Below are positions 38,801 to 51,900 of a DNA stretch of 64,000 bases, piece by piece. The DNA comes from Piliocolobus tephrosceles (taxonomy: Eukaryota > Chordata > Mammalia > Primates > Cercopithecidae), in NCBI RefSeq assembly GCF_002776525.5, contig NC_045446.1, forward strand, positions 64,748,558-64,812,557, given 5' to 3'. The position numbers and the translations under genes were made by a program. The notes beneath the pieces are model-generated. The model had not been told where the DNA came from. It saw only the letters and a list, made by a program, of their open reading frames with translations, and ran no database searches. Position 1 is the stretch's first letter, and every line of letters starts with the position of its first letter.

Positions 38801-41800
38801 ACTAGCTTATCTAGTGGAGTAGAACTGTGGAATCAGCCAGTTTGGATGATTTAAGGACCAAAGTCATTTTTTTGGCCTTATTGATCTAAATTGATTGTTA
38901 GTTTTTGTTTCAAATTTGTGGACATGGCATAAGTGTGTCTAATTGTGTGTGTGTGTGTTTCACTTCAATTTGCCAAATGAAGGGTTACTGTTTCCAGTCA
39001 AATTTAAGAGAAAAAGTTCTTTGTTTTCTTTTTGTATCAATGAGTTTATTTTTCAAGTGGTAAAATGTAATTAGAAAAGAAAATAAAAAGCACATAAGCT
39101 ATTAAAACTAGATCCAGGAATTGGAGACACTACCTCATAGTTGGTAGAATTAGTCTGTTGAAAGAAATTCTAAAGGACACTGTCAACCCTGATAGGCCTA
39201 GAAAGACAACTTTTGTGGCAAGATTGGGATTACTCTCGTTGAAAACATCAACAAAATGGTGAAATTTTAGAGGGTTAAAGCTCTGTCCAGTGGGCCTTAC
39301 CTCCTAGGAACATATGACTTGTATGGATAAAAATGTCCCCAACCATGGGTACATCACTCACTGTTGATGCTTATTGCCAGGAATGCATTCAATATGTCAC
39401 TACTAAATGTGATGTTAAATGTAGATTTTTAATAGATACCCTTAACCGGATTGAGGAAGTTGTTTTCTGTTCCAAGGTTGCTAAGAAGTTTTATCATGAG
39501 TGGTTATTGAATTTTGACAGATGCTTTTTTGAATTTATTGGATGCTCGGATGGTGTTTTTATTAATGTGGTGATTAGGCCAACCTTGTGTTCTTGGGATA
39601 GACTCCACTTAGTTATGATGTATTATCCCTTTTTATATATTGCTGGATTAAATTTGTTAATATTACACTAAGCATTTGTTGTCTGTGTTTATGAGGGCTA
39701 TGGTCAGTTACTTTCTTTTCTGGTAATGTCTTTATCAAGTTGCTGTGTCAAAATTGTGCTAACTTCATAAGATTAGTCATGCACTGCATAACAATGTTTG
39801 GGTCAACAATACGCCACATATATGACAGTGGTCCCATAAGATTATAATGGAGCTGAAAAATTCCTATCGCCTAGTGACATCATAGCTGTCATGACAGTAG
39901 TACAATACTTTCCTCACGTGTTTGTGATGATGCTGGTATAAACATACCTACTGTGCTGCCAGTCATGTGAAAGTATAGCATATATGTTAATAGTTATGTA
40001 TACATAATACTTGATAATAAAAATGACTGGGCTACTATAATTACTGCACTATACTTTTTGTCATTTTAGAGGACAGTAGTCTTTCTATTTATAAAAAAAG
40101 TTGACTGTAAAATAGCCTCAGGCAGTCGTTAGGAGATATTCCAAAAGAAGGCATTGTTATCATTAGAGATGACAGCTTCATGTGTGTTACTGCCCCTGAA
40201 GAAGACCTTCCAGTGGGACAAGATGTGGAGGTGGAAGACAATGATCCTGACCCTGTGTAGGCCGAGGCTAACGTGTGTTTGGGTTTTAGCTTTCAACAAA
40301 AAAAGTTTAAAAAGTAAATACAAAATTTTTAAAACAGAGAAAAGCCTATAGAATAGGGATATAAAGAAAATATTTTTGTACAGCTGTACAAATTTTTGTG
40401 TTTTAAGCTGTGTTATTACAAAAGAGCCAAAACATTATAAAATTGAAAATAAAGTTACAGTAAGCTGTTTATTATTGAAGAAAGAAAAACATTTTAAAAT
40501 AAATTTAGTGTTCCCTGAGTATCCAGTGTTGATAAAGTCTACAGTAGTGTACGGTAACATCCTATGACCTTCACATTCACTCACAACTCACTCACTGACT
40601 CAGCCAGAGCAACTTTCAGTGCTGAAAGCCCCATTCATGCCAAGTGCCCTATACGTGTGTACCATTTTTAATCTTTTTTATACAGTATTTTTACTATCTT
40701 TTCTCTTTTTAGATGTTTAAATACACAAATACCGTTGTGTTACAGTTGCCTACAGTATTGAGTACAGTAACAATGATGTACAGGTTTGTAGCCTAGGAGC
40801 AGTAGACTAGACCATCTAGGTTTGTGTGAGTAGACTCTACGGCATTCACACAGTGAAATCACCTAGCAATGCATTGCTCAAAATGTGTCCCTGTCATTAA
40901 GTGATCCATGACCGCAGTTGGGAGAAGTTTCCTCTGTTTTCTGAAGGAGTTTATATATACGTACATATTTTTCAAATGTTTAATAAAATTTACCAGTGAA
41001 TCCAGGGCTGGATTTTATTTGTGGGAAAGGTTTTTATTGTGAATTTGATTTAACTAGAGCTGTTCAAATTCTCTAGTTCTTTTGGATCAGTTTTGACTGA
41101 GTTGTGCTTTTAAAACTCAAAGTTTGATCTAAATTGCTGAGTTTATTGGCATAAACCTGTTCATTATATAACCTTATTCTTCGAGTTTGTAGAACCTGTA
41201 CTCAATACAGGTTTCTTCACTGTTTGACTCCTGATTGGTAATTTATATTTTTCTGTTTTCAAAATGGGTTTTTATAAAAAGCTTATTAATTTTATTAATC
41301 TCTTTCCCACAAATAACAACGTTGGCTTTGTTAATTTTCTTTTTTTTATCTCATTGATTTCTGTTCTTATCTTTATTATTTCCTTTTACTTTGGGTTTAA
41401 TTGTTCTTTTTCTAGTTCAAGGTAGAAAGGAAAGTTGGTATTTAAAGTTATATAAGACATAAGGTACTTGATGGCAAAGATTATGTCTTGTATATATTTG
41501 TGTCTCTAACATTCAGTAGGCCTTTGATAAATTAGTTGTTGGTTGCATGAGGAGTGTGATGGAGTATCCATTCATCCTGAGGAGCAAAATAATGTCACGG
41601 CAGCGTCTAGGTTTTTTTTTTTTATTATTATTATGTCATTAGAATCACCTTAAAAGGATATCTCTGCCTTTGCTCATATTGTTCTTTCTCTTTAAAATAT
41701 GGTTCCCTTTCTACATGATGAACTTCTACTTAGCTTTTAAGTTTTCCAAATATGAATTATATTCCATAACATTTTATTTGTCCAGTTAAATCTACCACGT

Positions 41801-42591
41801 TGCCTTATAGCCAGTGGTGCTTGCCAGAGCTTCTTGGAAACAGTATTTTCTTCTGTATCATTGTATTCTCAATGGCCAGCAAAGAGCCTTGTATGTATGT
41901 AGTAGCTGCTTATTTAATGCCTGTTGGATAATTGAAAGTCCTATCAGGGAAGTAAGAAGGAATTTGGAGAGATTTTTGATAACCTGGTTGTAGCTTCCAG
42001 CAGTTTCTAGAAAACTCTAGAAATTTTTTATTCACGTCACCTCATAAAGTGACCTAGTTATGGTCAATTAGCAGAGTATCCTTAACAAGAGTCCTTATTG
42101 GACTATTTGGCTGTCCTTTTCTACCCTCTGGAATTAAGACCACGAGTTATAAAGCAAAACCCATAAGAGCATGTGAATACTTACATTTTTGTTATGTGTA
42201 ACAAGCTTAATTTATTTCTGGATGACAACAGGGGGAAGCGAGTAGTGTTATCTGATGATGAGACAAAGGAAACTGAAAACATGAAGAAAAAAAGGAGAAG
42301 AATCAAACTTCCTGAATCTGATAGCAGTGAAGATGAAGGTGGGCATTACCAGTCATTTTTGGTTAGGGAGATCAATTCTACTTTTAATGTTCAAGGAGCT
42401 AAAAAAGTAATGGATTGAGGATCACAATAAGAGTAGTAATTCTAGCATTGAGAGACACCATAGCACCTCTTTCTGTTTGAAATTTGCATTAGCCTTTTGA
42501 CTAGAACCATGATCTTTTGTCAATTTGTCAAAATAACACAGAGGGAAAGAGGATAAGAATTATTATTATACACACTATCTAAGACTTTTTC

Positions 42592-42628
<37 letters not shown>

Positions 42629-45600
42629 TTTTCTTTTAAGGGGAGGATATTCCTTTGGCTATCTTCATGTGAGTCTTTTAAGAATTGTGACATTCTAGGC
42701 AGCCAGGATATTATTGGTGGTGGTCCACACAGGTAAAACTAGGGTTAACTGGAACAACCTGCAGTGTCATTGTTGGAAGGGAATGACACTGTGGACCCTT
42801 CTAGTTTTAGGCTGTGGGCAGTGTAAGATAAGCAAACCTCATAAGAGCAAGAGTCTTACCAGGAACATTAATATGCTTTTTAAAAAATATCAAGTATTTT
42901 GAAGAGCCAAGATCTTGCCCCAAATTGTATAAAGTATATAGAAAAAGAAGGAGGGTAAAAAGAAAGTTAAATGGGTTGAACTGATATGCTGGTGGATGAC
43001 TCTACCTTGAAAAGCCCACTTTGAGACACAGTGGTGAAAAGTTTGAACTGCTCTAATGAATTGTCCATGAATTCATGGCATAATGGGTATAAAACATTTT
43101 AGGTAATGAGGGGAAATCTAGTCTAAAGTATTTCAGCATCACGTGAAGATATAGAGACAAACACAAACAGATACTAAAAGGGAGAGTAAAGAATAATAGT
43201 GAATGCAAAAAAGGAACCTACTGTGCTATCAGTGGACAAAATGAAACTTGTAAGATTCTACTTTTTCTAGAAACTAAGAGGAATTGAAAATGCTAAGACA
43301 GGCTTCTGAAAAAAGGATATTAGCTCAACTATACAAGTGAGTGAAAAAAAAACAAATTATATATATGGATGACAGTAATGCAAAAAAATGAACAGACCCA
43401 AGAAATAGTAGCAGAAAGTTGAGTCTGTGATAGAGATGTAGCATCTTTTACACTTCTGTGGATTTAGATTCTACCATTCATGCTATGTGTTTAGAATTAC
43501 AGCCGTTGATATGCTGTGAGAGGTACAATGTCCTTCGTGGTTTATAGTGGCCCTTCAGAATGGGTAGGATAAGACACATGAGCATCCCAGAGAGGCAAAT
43601 GCTATATTTTCATTCCATTGTCATTTATCAAAATGCTTTGGCCAAGGCTGCAGAAAGGAACAACTCCATGTAGACACATGGGAAAATAATTAGGAAGTAA
43701 ATGTAGGAATAGGTGCTAATTGGAACAGTCTTCCCTATTTCCAATCAGTAAAAGACCTTGGGAAGATTTTGGAAAGGTCTTTGAAGCCATCGACCTAATG
43801 TACATTAAAAAGGTAAACTAGATACTCTAGTATTAGTGAAGGAGTCAGTTCTAAGTTAAGGAATTACTATGGTTGGTTGAGCACTCACTATATCATTCTG
43901 AAATATTCCCTGTAGTTCCGATCTGTAGCCTACAAAAATAATACTGTTGGGTGATTAGAAATATAAGTGGGGTTATTTAGTTTTGAAAGGAATGTGAAGA
44001 AATGCGATAGAGGTGCACAGCCTATAATAACAGATGATATAGAGCAGAAGCTCTTAGATTTTTTTCCTTTGGCAAAGATAATTTTTGGCATCTGACTAAA
44101 TTTATAAACCTCTGCCATTTTATTCTTAAATTTCGTCTTTGTCTCAAAGCCAGTGGGATTTTATTTTAAACCCTACACAGTCTCTAACTTATTATTGCTT
44201 TATTTCTGTTACACTGAGTATGTCATATAGTTCAATATGCTGTCTTCAGCCAGAAGTTAGAAAAGGAACAGCAGGAGTAGAGAAAATACAAGAACTTGGG
44301 AGTCAGGCAGACCTGGGTTTAAATTTTACCTTGACCATTTATTGTGTGATTTTAAGCAGGTTAGTTAACTTGTTTAATTCCTTGTTTTTGCATCTCTAAA
44401 ATGGGGATTTTTATCACAAATGGTACAGGCTTTTTATGAACATGAAATAAGATGATGTGTCAGAAGTGCCAAGACAGTGCTTGGTACATGGTTTTCTTTT
44501 GTTTTGTCTTTTCTTTTCTTCTTCTTCTTCCTTTTTTTTTTTTGAGACGGAGTCTCGCTCTGTCGCCCAGGCTGGAGTGCCGTGGCGCGATCTCCGCTCA
44601 TTGCAAGCTCCGCCTCCCGGGTTCAACCTGTTCTCTGCCTCAGCCTCCCAAGTAGCTGGGATTACAGGCGCCCACCACCACGCCCAGCTAATTTTTGTAT
44701 TTTTAGTAGAGATGGGGTATCACCATGTTAGCCACGCTGGTCTTGAACTCCTGACCCTTTGATCCACCCGCCTTGGCCTCCCAAAGTGCTGGGATTACAG
44801 GCGTGAGCCACTGCACCTGGCCTGTTTTTTCTTTTACCTGTGTCTGGAAACAAGTTCAGATAGTTTTCTTATTACTCACTCTACTCTTCCTGCTGAAGTG
44901 CCCATACTTGCAAGTACCTTCAGTTTTTTCAGAGAATTCCCTTCCACTTCTGTTTGTAACTCTCTACCCAAGGGACTGTTCCTTTCTCTTTTACCCCGCA
45001 GGGTCATATGCACCTTTAGTAGTTCTACACACTCTCTTTGTAAAGCAAAAAACAAAAGGCCAGACCCAGAAAGAAATAACATTAAGAATAACATCTACAT
45101 TGCTAGGAAGAAATGTAGTTTTAACTGATAAATATTTAAGTCTTTGCTAATATTTTCAGTCCTTGCAAGGTGCTTATGGAGAATGTTAAGCAAATGTGAT
45201 CCCCATTTTTAGGTAAAGATAGGTATTTTTAAAAAATACTGAGTCCTAGGAAGCTGTGAATGGTTTCCAGGAATTCTAATTACCTGTCCCTGCCAGAGAA
45301 CTCTTTGACACACTGGATCTCTGAAATTAGTTTCATTGCAGTTTTTATTCTGTCCCAACAAAGGTTGCTTTCCTGGAATAAGTGATACTTCATTGCTTAC
45401 CTTTCACTTGAAGAGCTGCAGATTGGCTACAAATCTGTTTAAAATACACCAGTGCATGGAACATTCTTTATGTCTGTGTCAGTAAAAATGTATTGAGTGG
45501 GGATGTTTGGCTTGGCAGACAGACATATTCTAGTACATGAATGGCGGCAAGTTTAAACAAAGTAGTAGATATTTACAATTTTAAAAGTCAGATAAAAATG

Positions 45601-45914
45601 GAAGTTTTATAATAGATAATAATCTCTACTCTCTGACTCATCTAATTTGACTGATGCCTCTTTTGTCAACTTTCTCCCATCTGCCTTCCATCTTCCAGGG
45701 ATTTGTTGAAATTTCTTAATCATTAAGGGCTCTTGACTCCTCTGCTATTCTCTTCTCTGTTTGGGGGAGTCATAATGTTTTGCTTGTTTATTATCACAGT
45801 GTTTCTCTCAGGGAGTGTGTGGAAGGGAGAGAGAGATATATGTTGTCTTCCTTGACCTGGGTTCCTCATTCCAAATTTAGTTCAGAAAGTGGTGGTTTTC
45901 CTTTATGTAAATAA

Positions 45915-45948
<34 letters not shown>

Positions 45949-48900
45949 TTACTCTGTGTTTATGCCAGGGAAATCGTGGTGTCTGTGCCTTTTTGGAGCT
46001 TAAGAGTCTAGAGTGGGGATCTAGATAAACATTTGCATACAGTGCTGTGAGAGGGGTCTTAGAGGGTGTCACTAGGATTGTTTTCGTTGGTTAAGTCAAC
46101 TGGTTTCAGAACTGGAAATAAGAATGCCTAAGTTTATTACTGTGAGTCTCAAAATTCCTTTGGCTTCCTCATTGCCTAAAGTTTCCTCCTCCCATTATAA
46201 CACATCTACCATTATAGCCCAGCTTTCTTCATAGCTGTTCCTTCAGAACAATGGAGGCTTGCTTCTGGGGTTTGACTTTTCTCTTGCCTGAGTTCCCATC
46301 ATGTTCTAGCCTCCCAGAGCTGTGCTGATAGCTGGACTGCTTTCCTTTTATGTTTCTCTCTCTTGTTTCCCAGAGCTTATAAAGTTTTTGGGGCCCATTT
46401 TATACTTAAAGTGTGTAATTTATTGTTCATTCTGGCTCTTGTTCTGTTTCACCTCTTTAGGTCATTTGGCCTTGAACTCTCTTCACTGTCATAATTTTTA
46501 ACACTGACCTATTCAGTTGGGAGAATTTCAGATTCAAGACTCGTGTTAAAAATTTGAATACAGCCAGGAGATTCAGGGAGCAGGTGAGGCTAAGTCGCTA
46601 CCCAGTCCCCTGAGCAGCACTTTCTTTGTGGTGATTGAGTAATAGGTCAGTTGAGGATTTTTGCTTCCCCTCTCATGGGCCGTTTACTAAGACCACCAAT
46701 TCTGCAATTGTTGAGAAATCATGGGATCCCTCTGGTGGTGCTCATTTCTTGGGTGATGCCACTTCCACAGCAGTATTTTTTTCCTAAAAGTATGCTTTCC
46801 TGTTAACCTCAGTGTAGCAGAACAAGCCTTATCAGTGGAGTAGTCACTAGAAATATGCAAAATATTAATCAGGTCCTAGTTGTTAGAGCTTAAATAATGA
46901 TAATCATTTAAAAGATGACTTCACCCACCTCCAAGTTTATACTCTTAACACCAGCTGGAGATTTTCAGTCTAACAAACATCTCAGGTGATGAAAAGCCTT
47001 AGGTCACAGTGAAAAACTCTGGCATAGAACATTCGTTATAACCTGAGGGATTGTCTCCACATAGATCTTGAGAGATAATGTCTTGTCCTCAGTGGTAAAG
47101 TGGCATGGTATAGTTGGAATAGCAAGGCTGTAGAATTGGATTGACTTAGGCTTAAAACCTCCTGTCTCAGTTATAAGCTGTGTGACCTTGGCAAGTTTCG
47201 GAACCCCTCTGAACCTCTATTTACTGTAATGTGCAAATAACAAAATCTGTCTCAGAGTTGTTGTAAAAATAAAGTGAAATACATGGCATATGGAAGGCGA
47301 TGAGTGGATATTTACAAACCAACTTCATAACCTGACTTAGCTATAAAAGAAAACATTTAGCTAAGATACTTGTGGCTGTAATAATTCTTGATTCTCTGAT
47401 TTTATTTGTATAAAATTAATAAAATATATATTTTAAAGATAACTATATAACTGCAAAGTTCTTGGTTATCATGAATTACTGCTTGCTAAATCCCCTTTGC
47501 TGGACATGTCAATTTAGAGAACCAGTGGAGAAGGCATTATACCAGATAGTGCTTGTAGTTCTCTGATCTAAGTCTGTTTCATTATTTCAGTCTTCCCAGA
47601 CTCTCCTGGGGCTTATGAAGCTGAGTCACCATCCCCACCTCCTCCTCCGTCTCCACCTCTTGAACCAGTGCCAAAGACTGAGCCTGAACCTCCTTCTGTC
47701 AAGGTAAAATTATACTGGGATTCTTGCATATCCATGTATCCTTTATGTCTTAAGGACCTACAACCACTTTGCTAAATCAGTTCCCTTGCTGTATACTTCA
47801 CAAATGCCAGTAGATGGCTCTTGTCTCATTCTGCTCTCCTACAGGTTGTACAGAATGGGTATTCCTCCATTCTCACCTGAAGGGAGATTTCGCTAGCGGG
47901 TATAGTCTCAAGAACGTTGCAGAGGTGGAACCTGGGAGCTGCTCTGTATTCATGACCTTCGGCATCTCTGCTGTGCTATACACCTCCTATTAGAGTGGTG
48001 CAAAAAGAGATCCCTCTGCATCAGAGCAACATGTGAAAGACAGGGGAACAAACAACTTAAACACATTTGCTGCCCTTCAGAAGCAATTCTGAAAAAGGGC
48101 TGGATGGGAAAACTGTCCGCCAAAGGGGAAATACAGCTTGGAACGCTCTTCAGCTGCATCTTTTTTACATCTATTAGTGTAGATAATGAAGAGTTGAAAA
48201 AATAGTTGCTGACAATTTTTTTTTTTCCTTTGTGGCTGTTAGTTTTTCTTAATTCATTGTGTTAAGACCATCATTTAAATCTTACACTGATTTCCTCATT
48301 AGCTGAAGAGAAAATGGGATGAAAGAGACCAGTGGAGATAAAAGGAAGTTGGTATTAGTAATACCTATTTGAGACTAAATTAGATAGGTGTAATGTTGAA
48401 GTGTCAAGGCTGGCCAGGCATGTTGGCTCACACCTGTAATCCCAGCACTTTGGAAGGCTGAGGTGGGCAGAACGCCTGAGTCCAGGAGTTTGAGACCTGG
48501 GCAACACAGGGAGACCTTGTCTGTACTTTAAAAATATCTGGGCATGGTGGCACATGCTTTTTAGTTTCAGCTACTTGGGAGGCTGAGGCGGGATGATCAT
48601 TTGAGCCCAGGAGTTGGACTACTGCCGTGAGTTATGATTGCACTTCTGCACTCCAGCCTGGGCAACAGAGCAAGACCTTGTCTCTAAAAAACAAACAAAC
48701 AAAAAAGAAAACAAGAAATGTGAAGGCTGACATAGCAAGTATCTACAGCAAGGGCATATGCCACAGAAACCCCTGGTGTGGTTTAGGGGCCTTCCCTGTG
48801 TGCTCCCATAATATCTGCCTCAGCCCTCCATTGAAGCCCTCACCACACTGTATTGCAGTGGTCTGCTTTCCTTATCTGTCTCCTCCACTAAGGTCCTTAT

Positions 48901-51900
48901 CCTACTTTTTAACCATGTCGCCTGCACTACCCAGCAAAAACTTATTGACCGAATGAACAGAACACAGTTCTTTCTTCAGCATGCTACTTTCCTTCTTATG
49001 AACAATGAAATATCAAGCCTGTGTATATAGTGAGCGTAACTTGTCTATGTGATGGGGTTGGTTCTCTAAAACTAATGTAGAGTTTCTCTTTCAACTTTTT
49101 ATCATAATGGAGTATTGGAGAATGATTAGTATAGATTTAAAAGCTTTTGTTATTTTTCTGTATAATATAATTGATCAGCTTAACATTGTATCCTCTGATC
49201 TTTTAGAGCTCAAGTGGAGAAAACAAAAGAAAACGAAAACGCGTACTAAAATCTAAAACTTACGTGGATGAGGAAGGTTGCATGGGTAAGGCAAATATTT
49301 GGCTCCAAATCCGGAGAGAGTCTCTTATTACCGTAGAGGCACCATAATCCCTTTTAGAACAGGTACATCTCAAGCTTTAATTTACATATGAATCATCCAC
49401 AAGTGCTACCGATGCTGTTTGTCTATGGCATACACTTTGTGTAGCAGAGTGTAAGTCAGAACACCTAGGTTCTTGTTTAGGTCATACACTATAAAAATAA
49501 GCACTGAGATGTTGGCTAAAAGTTATGTCGTCTCTGGTGAAGAGTTTCTTATCTGTGGAATAACCATTTTGCCTAAATGTGTGGTTGTTATGAAGATTCA
49601 GGTGGCATAAATATGTCTAAAAACAAGATGGAAACCACAGTATGGGCTTAGGATGTTATCATAGACATTGAGAAGCATTTTTTTTTCCCTAGAATATTTG
49701 TTTTTATAAGTTTGAACAGTGGAAAAGAAGCTACAGATGATTAGACTGTATCAAGAGTCATTTTTGGTATTTGGTTCCATTTGTTCTTCAGAAGGGAATG
49801 ACTCATCCAGATTGCTTCCTTTATGTTTCCTATTTGTAAGCCATGTTAGGTAAAAGCATGTGCTTGTTATGAAGGCCTAGGGAGGAATTAGAGTTCAGGC
49901 TTTGAGTCATTGGCTGGTTCTTCAGCCATGTTTTAGCCTCTTCTGCCCTTTCCATAATCAAACCAGACTTCTGTGGAGCTTTTAAGATTTAGCACTTGAG
50001 GTTTGATGGGATGCTCATATCCTGGTACTATATTTTTGTGTTTGAAAAGAGTTGTGGGTTTAGGCTTTTACCTTTGTTGGTTGGATAGCCCATGGTTTGT
50101 CATTTTTGTCATGGATCCTTTTGTGGCACCTGCCACAGCTTGGATCTTCAGAGAAGGTTATTTTTCCTGTTCTTGATTTTTTTTTTTTTTTCCTTCTAGT
50201 TCAAACTTGTTTTTAAAAGATTGGCTCTGAAGAATCAACCTTTCCTGGTTCTTAAAACTAGTGACGACATTTTGTCATCTGTGTTCCCTGTCCCCCTGTT
50301 CCCAACCTCCCAGTCCTCTGAAAAGGCCTCTGCCATTTTAATTGTAGCATGCGACTGGGGAGTAAAATTCTTTACATGTGGAAATTCTGTCTTTTCAGTG
50401 CCAAATTTCTTGTGAACCTGTGAATTCTGGACTTTGAATGGGTTTTTTTTTGTTTTTTGTTTTTTGTTTTTTTGGCTTTCAGTCTTTTAATAGTTGTCAT
50501 TTTCAAGCCTCTTGGTTTGGCCATGGGTGATAATATATGTATTTACTGTTGACTTTCTTAATTCAACAGTATATTTTTTAAATTTAGGAGGACAAAAGCA
50601 TTGGTGCCAGTTTTTTCCTCCTCTTTCTGCCCCAAAGAAAAAAGTCAAATGTCTTTGTGAGAGTTCATTGGGAATTTGTGGGTAATTATTTATTGCTTTG
50701 TTTAAAACATAGTACTCGAGTTTTGGCCAGGTGTGTGATGTGGACTTTTTTGCACTCCTGTCTCCAGACAAAACTGTTAAAAGCCTTGGATGCAACAGTG
50801 AAAACTGTGCTCACATGGCACTTTTTTTTTTTTTTTAAGGTTTTTGGTCCAAGCTCAACCTAATGAATCTTGGCTTTGGTTACCAACAAAGGAGTTCTGC
50901 TTTCCTCTCTCTGCTCAGACTGTTCCAAATGTACCAGCATAGGGGGTTTGCCCTGTTCTGTGCTGAATCAGATTTGTTCTGTGGGTTTAGAAAACTCATC
51001 TTTTCCCTCTTTGTGAGTTTGCAGCAGAAACTGGGGAGTTGGGTCCCTGAGATAAGTTTGGAGTAGACTCCTGGACAAGGGGATGGGTTTCTAAGAGCAA
51101 AGCAGTTAAGTGGAAAAGAAATCTGATGTTACCCACAAAAACCAGGTTTGTTTGCTTTTTTTTTTTAATGGCAACCCAGAAAAGTGGCATGTTGTTCAGC
51201 TAAAACAAAGGCCCCATATTTTTAATGGAGGCGTCCTTTTTCCTGGGGTTTGAGGTAGCTACAGCTTTGAATATAGAAATATTCCTTTTAGCTTTTACAG
51301 TATACTGAATATGCTGCTAAAGAAATTTTGTTGGTGCTGCCCTGACTGTTTTTTAACACCCCCAAGCAATGTGTTACACAAAATTGGCAATGAGACAGCC
51401 ATTGATTTCGTTAATAAGTAATGAAATAATGAGCTAATTGATGCTGAAGTGTAATGTGGTAGATACGCTGCCATTTGAATACAGAATATAGCTTATGAAG
51501 GAGCAAAGTCTTATACCACCAACTAGTAGAAAGTCATTTCCTTTCTGTATCTGTAGATGGCTCTTCAGACTTTTCTAATTTAAGATATTGAATAAATAAC
51601 AGCTCGTAATTTTGTCCCATTAATTCAGTTACATAATGCTTTTGAAGATGCATGTGAGATGGAGGTGGTGTTCTGGGGTCTAATTGCTGAACGAATAGGT
51701 ATGCCGTGGGAATTCTCTAATTATCTTAGAGCAAGATTTCTCAAACTTTGCCGACTATGTGCATTACTTGGAGATCTTGCTAAAATTGAAATTCTGCATC
51801 AGTAGGCCAGGAGTGGGAACTGAGAGTACATTCCTAATAAGCTCATGGGAGATTCCGTTGCCTCTGGTGTGTGGAGCACAATTTGAGTAGTAAGGCCTTT

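Noticed and set aside
39333..39671. 112-residue frame in intron 8
   Set aside because: Lies on the reverse of an L1 ORF2 fragment; a shadow, not a gene.
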